22,135 bases of DNA, taken from assembly GCA_035565335.1 (NCBI GenBank), contig DATMSO010000052.1, positions 1 through 22,135 on the forward strand, in the 5' to 3' direction. Every line of letters begins with the position of its first letter. Positions within the stretch are counted from its first letter, which is position 1. The notes beneath the pieces are model-generated. The model was given only the letters and a program-made list of their open reading frames with translations. It was not told where the DNA came from and did not search any database. Source of the stretch: Methylovorus sp035565335 (GTDB lineage Bacteria > Pseudomonadota > Gammaproteobacteria > Burkholderiales > Methylophilaceae). This document shows positions 1-7,389 of this stretch, piece by piece. Both the position numbers and the translations under genes were made by a program.

Positions 1-77
1 ATTTCCTGGCGAGCCAGGCTTTCTTCGAAAAGAGCTGCAAAGCTTTCGGTAAAGGTAGGGGTGGAAAGGTTAGCCAT
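1..77 (-). CDS. rpsA: 30S ribosomal protein S1, N-terminal fragment
   Basis: Only the first 25 codons lie in the window; the gene runs off the left edge. The reading begins MANLSTPTFTESFAALFEES, a typical beginning of bacterial ribosomal protein S1, which binds mRNA on the small subunit and helps unfold leaders during initiation. It lies just downstream of cmk on the same strand, the widely conserved cmk-rpsA order. The identification rests on a short stretch plus this synteny, but both agree. Confidence 0.88.
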   Translation of the reverse strand, partial: MANLSTPTFTESFAALFEESLARQE

Positions 78-98
78 TAATAAAATTACCTGATTAAA

Positions 99-114
99 CC
101 CGCCGGGCAGCGGG
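99..114 (-). promoter_or_regulatory. hairpin in the rpsA leader
   Basis: CCCGC (99-103) pairs with GCGGG (110-114) around a 6-base loop, about 20 bases upstream of the rpsA start codon. Structured rpsA leaders are known to support autogenous control by S1 in gammaproteobacteria. Whether this hairpin does so here is inference; it could also be a weak terminator after cmk. Confidence 0.3.
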
Positions 115-182
115 GTAAAGTTAAAAAAGCCATGAACCACGGGGCTCATAGCACGGGTGCTGCATAATTAAGGGTATTGCTT

Positions 183-860
183 TTACGCTTGTGGCGTCAG
201 GTGTTGCGACGCCTGTCGATAATGCTGGAGAACTTTTTCAACCGCCTGGTCTATAGAGAGCTGATCAGTGACTAAAAGCATGGCATCATCGGTTTTTTGC
301 AGGGGCGCTGTGGCGCGTTGCTGGTCGCGGGTATCGCGGTTTTGCAAATCCTGCAAAATATCCTGTAGATTAGCATGGATTTCTTTTTCCATCAACTGCT
401 TATAACGCCTCTCCGCGCGTACTTCAGCACTGGCAGTTAAATAGACTTTGGCAATCGCATCGGGGAAAATAACCGTCGCCATATCGCGTCCATCCGCCAC
501 CAGGCCGGGCGCCTGCCGGAAGCTATGCTGCAAGGCCAGAAGCGCCGTGCGGACGTCCGGATGCACGGCAACTTCCGAGGCGCCACGGCTGATTTCTTCT
601 GAGCGTACTTCTTCGGTAATCCCCTTGCCATCCAGATAAATCTGGGCATTTTCAAAGCGGATTTCCAGACCGGCTGCCATTTCTCCTAGCTGCTTTCCGG
701 CATTCCAAGCAATGCCACGTTGTTTGCCCGCGTAAGCCACGATACGGTAAAGCGCGCCAGAATCCAGGTAATGAAAGCCCAGTTGCGTAGCAACACGTTG
801 GGCGACGGTGCCTTTTCCTGAAGCAGAAGGGCCATCTATAGCAACTACGGGAATCGTCAT
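183..860 (-). CDS. cmk: cytidylate kinase
   Basis: Phosphorylates CMP and dCMP to the diphosphates with ATP in the cytoplasm, in pyrimidine salvage and supply of DNA/RNA precursors. The protein has 225 residues, the usual length. The N-terminus carries the P-loop DGPSASGKG (residues 9-17), followed by the LDSGALYR stretch that contacts CMP. VADGRDMATVIFPDA and the arginine-rich lid (AERRYKQL) are also typical. It is in the conserved row tyrA-aroA-cmk-rpsA, though the DUF2061 gene on the other strand lies between aroA and cmk. The start at 860 gives the expected MTIPVVAIDGPS beginning. Confidence 0.97.
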   Translation of the reverse strand: MTIPVVAIDGPSASGKGTVAQRVATQLGFHYLDSGALYRIVAYAGKQRGIAWNAGKQLGEMAAGLEIRFENAQIYLDGKGITEEVRSEEISRGASEVAVHPDVRTALLALQHSFRQAPGLVADGRDMATVIFPDAIAKVYLTASAEVRAERRYKQLMEKEIHANLQDILQDLQNRDTRDQQRATAPLQKTDDAMLLVTDQLSIDQAVEKVLQHYRQASQHLTPQA

Positions 861-963
861 ATTTAATTAACTTATCAGTATCGTTTTTACAATTAATTGG
901 ATTAATTCAATGCCGTGCGTGATGATGCCGTAACACTTATTACCAGCCCAAGGGGACCGCATC

Positions 964-1170
964 ATGACCAAAACTTTCACATTTGCCATTATCCACTTCA
1001 CGGTGGCTTTTTCTGTCGGTTACGCCATGACTGGCAGCTGGGCACTTGGCAGTGCAATTGCCCTTGTTGAGCCCGCCTGCAATACGGTGGCCTTCTTTTT
1101 CCATGAAAAGGTCTGGCAGCGCATTGAACGTAACAACGGTCCGGAGCTCGAGCTTTATAACGCCTATTGA
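964..1170 (+). CDS. DUF2061 family small membrane protein
   Basis: A 68-residue protein of the DUF2061 type, recognised by the stretches FAIIHFTVAFSVGYAMTGSW and ALVEPACNTVAFFFHEKVW and by the length. The membrane segments lie at about residues 7-24 and 27-47, and the C-terminus (WQRIERN) is basic. A strong ribosome site (AAGGGGA) lies about 8 bases before the ATG. It points against the flanking cmk and aroA genes, so it is transcribed on its own. The family has no firmly established function. It looks like an insertion into the otherwise conserved aroA-cmk interval. Confidence 0.85.
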   Translation: MTKTFTFAIIHFTVAFSVGYAMTGSWALGSAIALVEPACNTVAFFFHEKVWQRIERNNGPELELYNAY

Positions 1171-1201
1171 GCTTTTGTTAGCAGCATGTTAGCTACAAAG
1201 T

Positions 1202-2500
1202 TTATGCGCCTGCCCCGGTGATACTGGCAAAGCGCTCAAAGTAATCAGGGAATGTCTTGGCAACGCAACCTGGGTCGTTAATCGTGACCGGCGTCTGGCC
1301 GAGGGCCACCAGTGAAAAGCACATCGCCATGCGGTGATCATCGTAGGTATCGATACTTGCATGTGGCGTCAGCGTGGCTGGCGGCGTAATGCTGATTTCA
1401 TCCGCGCCTTCTTCCACGGTGGCACCCACTTTGCGTAATTCCGTTGCCATGGCATGCAGGCGGTCTGTTTCCTTCACGCGCCAGCTGGCAATGTTGCGCA
1501 GGCGCGTGGTGCCATCGGCAAATAAGGCGGCAGTCGCCAGCGTCATGGCGGCATCGGGAATGTGATTGCAATCCATATCAAGAGCCTTGAGCCTGCCGGA
1601 GGCGGGCGCAGCGGCGCTGATCCAGTTGTCGCCATGTTCAATCACGGCGCCCATCTCACGCAAGGCATCAATAAAGCGTACATCGCCCTGGATGCTGTCG
1701 AGGCCAATGCCCGTCACTTTGACGGGACCGCCAGCAATGGCACCCGCCGCCAGGAAGTAAGACGCAGAGGAGGCGTCTCCTTCTACATAAAGTTCGCCTG
1801 GGCTGCTGTAATGGCTGGCTGCTGGCACGGTGAAGGACTGCCAGCCATCACGCACAACCTTCACGCCAAATTTTGCCATCAGGTTCAGAGTGATTTCGAT
1901 ATAGGGTTTGGAAATCAGCTCGCCGACGACTTCAATGCGGGTTTGCTCTTCCAATAATGGCAAAGCCATCAGCAGCGCCGTCAGAAACTGACTGGAGACA
2001 TTGCCGCGTATCTGCAGCGTGGCATGACCGTTTGTGCCGGCAGGGCGGATGTGCAAGGGCGGGAAGCCGTCATTGCCTTCGTATTCAATATCCGCGCCCG
2101 CCTGGCGCAGGGCATCGACCAGATCGCCAATTGGCCGCTCATGCATGCGCGGCACGCCGGACAGGCGGTATTCCCCTTGTGAGAAAGCCAGCGCCGCCGT
2201 CAGGGGTCGGAAGGCCGTACCGGCATTGCCCAGGAAGAGATCAGCCTGCCGCACCGGCCATAGGCCGCGACATCCAGTGATACGCCAGTCGTGCGCGGCC
2301 AGTTGTTCCATCTCGATGCCCAGACTTTTCAGGGCCTCCAGCATGCGGGCGGTGTCATCCGAGTCCAGGAGGTCGCGGATGACGGTAACGCCGTCGGAGA
2401 GCGCGGCCAGCAACAGGCAACGGTTGGAAATGCTTTTTGAGCCGGGCAACACAATATCGCCATGGGCGCGGTGAATGGGAGCTAGGTCCAGAGTCTGCAT
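1202..2500 (-). CDS. aroA: 3-phosphoshikimate 1-carboxyvinyltransferase (EPSP synthase)
   Basis: Transfers enolpyruvate from PEP to shikimate 3-phosphate, the sixth shikimate-pathway step. The N-terminal LPGSKSISNRCLLLAAL carries the PEP/S3P-binding lysine. LFLGNAGTAFRPL (residues 88-100) is the class I loop around the glyphosate-sensitive glycine, with Phe where Escherichia coli has Met. RMHERPIGDL and RVKETDRLHAMATELRK complete the family signature. I chose the ATG at 2500 (432 residues, MQTLDLAPIHRAHG). An in-frame TTG at 2515 overlaps the tyrA stop (TTGA) and would add five residues, so translational coupling from the TTG is possible. Adjacent to tyrA, so the aromatic genes are probably co-transcribed. 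Confidence 0.97.
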   Translation of the reverse strand: MQTLDLAPIHRAHGDIVLPGSKSISNRCLLLAALSDGVTVIRDLLDSDDTARMLEALKSLGIEMEQLAAHDWRITGCRGLWPVRQADLFLGNAGTAFRPLTAALAFSQGEYRLSGVPRMHERPIGDLVDALRQAGADIEYEGNDGFPPLHIRPAGTNGHATLQIRGNVSSQFLTALLMALPLLEEQTRIEVVGELISKPYIEITLNLMAKFGVKVVRDGWQSFTVPAASHYSSPGELYVEGDASSASYFLAAGAIAGGPVKVTGIGLDSIQGDVRFIDALREMGAVIEHGDNWISAAAPASGRLKALDMDCNHIPDAAMTLATAALFADGTTRLRNIASWRVKETDRLHAMATELRKVGATVEEGADEISITPPATLTPHASIDTYDDHRMAMCFSLVALGQTPVTINDPGCVAKTFPDYFERFASITGAGA

Positions 2501-2511
2501 CTGCGATAGTC

Positions 2512-3378
2512 TCAATATTTTTTATGACGTGCCCAGGCATTGCGGGCATGGCTGGCGCGCTCGAATAACTGTTGCAAGGCGGCGCCATCCTGCTGCTGCA
2601 GCAATTCACGTACATGACTTAGCTGCGCCTGATAGGCATCGAGCTCTTCCAGCAGGGCCGCCTGGTTTGCCAGGCTGATATCGCGCCACATTTCCGGATG
2701 GCTGCCGGCAATACGGCTGAAATCGCGGAAGCCGCTGGCAGCAAAATCGAACAGCTGGTCGGCATTGGTGCGACTAGCCAGTTCATTGACCAGAGCAAAT
2801 GCCAGCAGATGCGGCAGATGGCTCACAGCGGCAAAAATGCGGTCATGCTGGGCGGCCGTCATGGTGGTGACATGGGCGCCACAGGCTTCCCACATGGTTT
2901 GCACTCTGGCGATATCGGGTGCGGCAGTTTGTTCGAAAGGAGTGAGCACCACATTCCGGTTCTGGAACAGGTCGGCCCGTGCCGCGGTGACGCCGCTTTT
3001 TTCTGCGCCTGCAATCGGGTGGCCGGGCACAAATTGCAGATGACGGTCACCTAGCGCATGTTGGGCATAACCAACGATGTCGGATTTGGTGCTGCCGGCA
3101 TCGGTGACGATGGTAGATGAAGCCAGGTGCGGCGCAATGCCTTGCAAAATGGCAAGCGTTTGGGCGACTGGCGCGGCAATCAGCACCATGTCGGCTTGAT
3201 CGAGGGCGCTGGCGACCGACGTTTGTGCCTCATCAATCACGCCCAGATCCAGGGCCGCTTGCAGGTGGTCGCCATCGCGACCTATACCGACAATGTGACG
3301 GACAGCGTGTGATTGTTTGAGGGCTAGTGCGACCGAGCCACCGATCAGGCCAACACCGAAAATGACCAGCTTGTTCAA
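2512..3378 (-). CDS. tyrA: prephenate dehydrogenase
   Basis: Oxidises and decarboxylates prephenate to 4-hydroxyphenylpyruvate for tyrosine synthesis. The 288-residue protein opens with the NAD-binding GVGLIGGSVALAL (GxGxxG at residues 8-13). The catalytic-region motif VPGHPIAGAEKSGV (His at 120) and SHLPHLLAF (about 186-194) are both present. There is no fused chorismate mutase or ACT domain, so it is the short monofunctional form. It may also act on arogenate; the sequence alone does not settle cofactor or substrate preference. Its stop codon touches the aroA start region. Confidence 0.94.
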   Translation of the reverse strand: MNKLVIFGVGLIGGSVALALKQSHAVRHIVGIGRDGDHLQAALDLGVIDEAQTSVASALDQADMVLIAAPVAQTLAILQGIAPHLASSTIVTDAGSTKSDIVGYAQHALGDRHLQFVPGHPIAGAEKSGVTAARADLFQNRNVVLTPFEQTAAPDIARVQTMWEACGAHVTTMTAAQHDRIFAAVSHLPHLLAFALVNELASRTNADQLFDFAASGFRDFSRIAGSHPEMWRDISLANQAALLEELDAYQAQLSHVRELLQQQDGAALQQLFERASHARNAWARHKKY

Positions 3379-3430
3379 GGGAGAATGCCGAGGTTTAATA
3401 AAGCACGCATTGTAACATGCGGCATGCAGC

Positions 3431-3457
3431 GGGTGCCTGAATGCAAAAACGGCACCC
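3431..3457. other. inverted repeat between bpt and tyrA
   Basis: GGGTGCC (3431-3437) and GGCACCC (3451-3457) form a 7-bp stem with a 13-base loop in the 228-base gap. No T-run follows on either strand, so it is a poor intrinsic terminator. A TACAAT hexamer on the minus strand, in CGCATGTTACAATGCG at about 3405-3420, could be a -10 box for tyrA, but I see no well-placed -35. Confidence 0.3.
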
Positions 3458-3606
3458 CGACATAAGGCTCAATTCATGTGGGATGCCGCTTGCTATGGAG
3501 ATGACACTGAATAAGAGCGAAGGCTATGCAAAAAAGTTCAGGAGCGATGCAATTAATTCATCTATCCCTGATTAAATCGGCCCGTGGCTATGCGTGCTTA
3601 TCTAAC

Positions 3607-4353
3607 TTACACGGGTTCTTCAAAGCGCATGTCCTGCCACTCGCCATTGATCAGGGCTTGCTGCGGTACGAAATTCTGTTTGTAGGCCATTTTCGGGCTT
3701 TGCCTAATCCAGTAGCCCAGGTAAAGATAGGGCAACTCAAGCGAATGGCACCAGGCGCTAAGCCAGATGACATTGAAGGTGCCATAACTGGCTCGGGTAT
3801 CCGAGGCATCATAAAAGGTATACACCGCCGAAATGCCATCGTGCACGATATCCACCACGCTGACCATTTTCAGCACGCCATCCTGGCGAAACTCGATCAG
3901 GCGACTGTTAACGTTGCTTTGCACCAGAAAATTACGGTACTGGTCCTGTGTTTCTGTCTCCGTTTCGCCATCCTGCTGGCCGCTATGGCGCGCCACCTGA
4001 TAAGCCTGATAAAGCTGAAAATGCTCATCGCTGAAATGCAGGTCCTGAATGGTCACCTGCAGTGACAAGTGTTGCTTGAATGCCCGTTTCTGGCTGCGGT
4101 TGGGTTTGAAGTTTTCCACGAGCAGCCGCACCGGGATACATGCCTGACATTCGCCGCATTGAGGCCGGTAGGCAAACTTGCCACTACGCCTGAAACCCAG
4201 TTGTATCAAGCCGCTATAAATATTGGCGTTGATCAGGTGGTGTGGCGCTGCGATCAGGGATTGCGCTGATCGGTTTTCCAGATAGCCACACGGATAAGCC
4301 GTGGTGGTGTAGAACTGGATGCTTTGCAGCGGAATGTCATTGGGCAAGGTCAT
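3607..4353 (-). CDS. bpt: aspartate/glutamate leucyltransferase (Bpt; arginyltransferase-like)
   Basis: Transfers leucine from Leu-tRNA to N-terminal Asp or Glu, making an N-degron for ClpS/ClpAP; databases often label the family arginyl-tRNA-protein transferase. The 248-residue length is typical. The N-terminal ATE domain has PCGYL (Cys 22) and the cysteine cluster YRPQCGECQACIPVR (Cys 66, 69 and 72). GFRRSGKFAYRP and, in the C-terminal domain, YLYLGYWI are family motifs. The ATG overlaps the aat stop by four bases (ATGA), so the two are translationally coupled. Leucine versus arginine transfer is inferred from the family, not shown by the sequence. Confidence 0.95.
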   Translation of the reverse strand: MTLPNDIPLQSIQFYTTTAYPCGYLENRSAQSLIAAPHHLINANIYSGLIQLGFRRSGKFAYRPQCGECQACIPVRLLVENFKPNRSQKRAFKQHLSLQVTIQDLHFSDEHFQLYQAYQVARHSGQQDGETETETQDQYRNFLVQSNVNSRLIEFRQDGVLKMVSVVDIVHDGISAVYTFYDASDTRASYGTFNVIWLSAWCHSLELPYLYLGYWIRQSPKMAYKQNFVPQQALINGEWQDMRFEEPV

Positions 4354-5039
4354 GAGGCGATCAGTCCAGTCAGGCGTGACAAAAATTCCGCACGGGGAAT
4401 CTCGCGGGCGCCCAGCGAGGCCAGATGGGCGGTTTTCATCTGGCAGTCTATCATTCTTACTCCTTGACGCTGCAAGTCCCGTACCAGATGCACAAAGGCA
4501 ATTTTTGACGCATCGGTCCGCCTGTGAAACATCGATTCGCCATAAAACATGGCGCCCAGCCGCACGCCATACAAGCCGCCGACCAGCTCATCATCCATCC
4601 ATGTTTCTGCGCTTATGGCATAGCCCAGCTGATGCAGGGCATGATAGCCGGCGATAATGTCGCCGGTAATCCATGTTCCGTCCTGGTGCGCGCGGGGAGT
4701 ATCTGCACAACAGTGCATCACCTGCAGAAAAGAAGTGTTAAAGCGCACTGCATGGTCGGGCTTGCGCATGCGCTTTTCCAGTGAGCGCGACACCTTGAGC
4801 TCCTCCGGAAAAAGCACCATGCGCGGATTCGGGCTCCACCATAACACCGGCTCTCCGGCGCTGAACCAGGGGAAGATGCCTTGCTGATAGGCATTGAGCA
4901 GGCGCGCTGCAGATAAATCACCACCTATGGCGAGCAGCCCATTGGGTTCCTCGAGTGCGCAATCCACCGAGGGGAAGGGGGTGTCGGCATCCAGGGCCAT
5001 TACGCGGCCACCGGGAAGCTGGTAATAAGCGTGAGTCAT
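4350..5039 (-). CDS. aat: leucyl/phenylalanyl-tRNA--protein transferase
   Basis: Adds Leu or Phe to proteins with N-terminal Lys or Arg, making them ClpS/ClpAP substrates. The 229-residue protein shows the family signature in order: PNGLLAIGGDLS, LLNAYQQGIFPWFSAGEPVL, WWSPNPRMVLFPEELKVSRS, then GGLYGVRLGAMFYGESMFH and the end motif MIDCQMKTAHLASLGAREI. It comes first in a two-gene unit with bpt, giving the cell both branches of the bacterial N-degron pathway. ClpS and ClpA are not in this window. Confidence 0.97.
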   Translation of the reverse strand: MTHAYYQLPGGRVMALDADTPFPSVDCALEEPNGLLAIGGDLSAARLLNAYQQGIFPWFSAGEPVLWWSPNPRMVLFPEELKVSRSLEKRMRKPDHAVRFNTSFLQVMHCCADTPRAHQDGTWITGDIIAGYHALHQLGYAISAETWMDDELVGGLYGVRLGAMFYGESMFHRRTDASKIAFVHLVRDLQRQGVRMIDCQMKTAHLASLGAREIPRAEFLSRLTGLIAS

Positions 5040-5109
5040 GGGTATTAAAGAATGCCTGTGCTAAAACGCATGTGTCAGAAAATCAGTGCCAGGGGCATGC
5101 ATGCTCGAT

Positions 5110-7116
5110 TCAGACCGGCCGCAATGGTTCCATGCTGGAGTCATACACATAAAAATCCAGCGCCGCATTGGTTTTGGCCAGGTACATGCAATGGTCCGCG
5201 CGGCTCAGGATGAAATCGAGATCATGGTCCGGCGAAGGATTCAAAAACATGCCTGCGCTTGCGCTGATCTTTACCTCGGTATTTTTGACCTGAAAAGGCT
5301 GTTTGATGTTCTGCAGGATACGATCCAGCGTATCGCGTGCCTCATCGCCAGAACGCAGATTGCAGAGCAGCAGGGCGAATTCATCGCCCCCCATGCGGGC
5401 AATGGTATCGCCGGAGCGCAAGCTTTCCTTGATGCGCTCGGATAGCTTGATGAGCAGTTCATCCCCCGCCTCATGCCCCAGGCTATCGTTGATGGGTTTA
5501 AAGCCATCCAGATCCATATAGCACACGGCGATGGTTTCTTCGGTGCGCGTAACCCGCGCCAAGGCCTGGCGTAGCCGGTCTGCAAACAGTGCGCGGTTGG
5601 GTAATTGCGTCAGCGTATCGTGGTAGGCCATATGCTGCAGGCTCTCCTGCTGGCGCTTCATCAGGGTGATATCCGAAAACGTGCCCACATAATGGCTGAT
5701 CAGGCCTTCCTGATTGGTCACGCTGGAGACATCCATGGAGATCAGATAGGTTTCGCCGCGCTTGTTGATATTCTGCAACTCGCCGCGCCATTGCCCAATC
5801 TTTTTCACGCAATAAATCATTTCCAGCAGAGATTTCGGGTCGTGGATGGCAAACGACAGCTCTTGCGGGTTTTTACCCTTGGCCTCTTCGGCCGTGAAGC
5901 CGGTGATTTTTTCAAACGAAGGATTTACCTGCACGATACACAGGCGGGCATCGGCAATGAAAATACCATCGCCGGCATGCTCGAATACGCTGGCGGCCAG
6001 AATGAGGTTTTCGCTGTTGGAGCGCAGGGTATCCATCATGCGGCGCAGGTTGTTGCGCATGGTGATCATATGGGCAATCAGCGTATTTTGCTGCCCGGCG
6101 AGCCCATCATCTTCCAGATTGCCGGTGGCGATCTTGCGCACCAGGCCAACCGCCAGCTCCGGGTCGCCACCAATAGGCTTAATGACCAGGCGCGTTAACT
6201 GCGATTGCACAATCAAGGCCAGCACGCCCAGGCCGATCAGCCCGGTAAGCAGCACATACAAGGCCTTGACCAGGCCTTGCACGGCGGCTTCTTTTTTGGG
6301 ATAGGCATACACCACCTTGAACCGCCAGCTGGGTACATCCTGGCTGATCAGCTGCCAGGAGGCTGGCCGCTCCGCCAGCAGGCGTTCAGCGGCGGCCGCT
6401 TTGATATGCGAAGACAGGAAACGGATATGTTCGTGGCTGTCGAGCATGGCGGCAAACCCCGTTTCCAGAAAGCGGGTGTTTTCCATGGTAGTGCGCAGGG
6501 CTTCCATATCCGCCTGAAAGCCCACATACCATATGCCGATCAGTTTTCCCTCTGCATCAAACATCGGCTCATAGCCGGTGATATAAGGATTGCCGAGAAT
6601 ATCCACCACCCCATAAAATGGCTTGCCCTCGCGCAGCGCCTCAATGGCGCGGCCCTTAGGGTCCAGCAGCGTGCCGATGGCGCGGCTGCCATCCAGCTGA
6701 TGCACATTGGTGGAAATGCGGATGAAGTCATCTCCAGCCCTGACAAACAGCGTGGCTGTGCCTCCATTGATGCGGGTGACTTCGTCAACCACGCTGAAAA
6801 TGCCGGTTTGCGGGTGATTGCCAAAGACCAGGTTGGGAATGCGCTTGCCATTCAGTACCGTACTGCCATTGATCGCCGGCAGACCGAGGTTGAGGGCGTT
6901 CTGACGCAGCAGCCGCATGGCGGCGAGGACTTGGGAGTGCACCAGGTTTTCGGTGGTTTGAAGCAGCTGGATGCTGGCGCGCGTCTGGGTTTGCGCATCC
7001 TGCTCCACGGTAGCCAGCTTGGCGCGGTATTCAAAAAAAGCTTGCAGTATCGCCGCCAGGATAATCAAGATGGCGATCGGCAGCAGAAACCTCTGTACGG
7101 TACTGATTCTCTTCAT
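5110..7116 (-). CDS. membrane sensor diguanylate cyclase (Cache-HAMP-PAS-GGDEF)
   Basis: Predicted to make cyclic di-GMP from GTP in response to a periplasmic and a cytoplasmic signal. From the ATG at 7116 it has 668 residues: TM helix about 11-28; a periplasmic Cache domain of the Cache3/Cache2-fusion type about 31-280 (NLVFGNHPQTGIFSVVDEVT and GKLIGIWYVGFQ); TM about 284-303; HAMP about 304-362; PAS about 370-488 (GDGIFIADARLCIVQVNPSF); GGDEF domain about 492-660. The active-site GGDEF (576-580) is intact, and RSGD (567-570) is an inhibitory I-site at the correct spacing. There is no EAL domain. The frame opens 90 bases further upstream, but this ATG gives a normal basic start before TM1. 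It is divergent from a second GGDEF gene. Confidence 0.9.
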   Translation of the reverse strand: MKRISTVQRFLLPIAILIILAAILQAFFEYRAKLATVEQDAQTQTRASIQLLQTTENLVHSQVLAAMRLLRQNALNLGLPAINGSTVLNGKRIPNLVFGNHPQTGIFSVVDEVTRINGGTATLFVRAGDDFIRISTNVHQLDGSRAIGTLLDPKGRAIEALREGKPFYGVVDILGNPYITGYEPMFDAEGKLIGIWYVGFQADMEALRTTMENTRFLETGFAAMLDSHEHIRFLSSHIKAAAAERLLAERPASWQLISQDVPSWRFKVVYAYPKKEAAVQGLVKALYVLLTGLIGLGVLALIVQSQLTRLVIKPIGGDPELAVGLVRKIATGNLEDDGLAGQQNTLIAHMITMRNNLRRMMDTLRSNSENLILAASVFEHAGDGIFIADARLCIVQVNPSFEKITGFTAEEAKGKNPQELSFAIHDPKSLLEMIYCVKKIGQWRGELQNINKRGETYLISMDVSSVTNQEGLISHYVGTFSDITLMKRQQESLQHMAYHDTLTQLPNRALFADRLRQALARVTRTEETIAVCYMDLDGFKPINDSLGHEAGDELLIKLSERIKESLRSGDTIARMGGDEFALLLCNLRSGDEARDTLDRILQNIKQPFQVKNTEVKISASAGMFLNPSPDHDLDFILSRADHCMYLAKTNAALDFYVYDSSMEPLRPV

Positions 7117-7241
7117 GGAGTGAATTTCTATATTTTGGTCTTGATTCACGCACAGTGTTGTATAAATCATATCACTGCTGTCACGCGCCATGACAAGCTG
7201 CCGCAAATAATATAATGCCTGCGCGGTGAGGCTGGTCTGCC

Positions 7242-7257
7242 TATACCCAAAGGTATA
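7242..7257. other. short perfect dyad between the two GGDEF genes
   Basis: TATACC-CAAA-GGTATA is a perfect 6-bp inverted repeat with a 4-base centre, about 12 bases upstream of the likely plus-strand -35 box. Its position fits an operator for either divergent gene. Six base pairs can also arise by chance. Confidence 0.35.
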
Positions 7258-7269
7258 AATCGATGAGCG

Positions 7270-7297
7270 TTGTCAGATATGTTTTATGTATTATGAT
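7270..7297 (+). promoter_or_regulatory. probable sigma70 promoter of the 7TM-GGDEF gene
   Basis: TTGTCA (7270-7275) and TATGAT (7292-7297) each match the consensus at five of six positions, with 16 bases between. Transcription would start near 7304. That leaves an 85-base leader before the ATG at 7390 and makes the in-frame TTG at 7306 an unlikely start. Confidence 0.55.
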
Positions 7298-7389
7298 GTG
7301 GTTTATTGCCTCGGATGTTCAGGGAGCTGAAGGGGCGTTTCAGCTTTGATTCAAGGTTTGTCAGGCTTAAAAAATTGCACACAACAAAT

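Noticed and set aside
150..161. AGCAC-GG-GTGCT inverted repeat downstream of cmk
   Set aside because: It is short, with a two-base centre and no T-run; chance is the simpler explanation.
2501..2515. TTG start for aroA overlapping the tyrA stop
   Set aside because: The ATG at 2500 gives the usual EPSP synthase N-terminus. The TTG is kept only as a possible coupled start.
3526..4065. 179-codon open frame on the plus strand
   Set aside because: It is mostly antisense to bpt, which has all family motifs, and has no ribosome site or domain of its own.
6205..7215. 336-codon open frame on the plus strand
   Set aside because: It lies wholly opposite the Cache/PAS/GGDEF gene, whose domains are clear; the antisense reading shows no recognisable domain.
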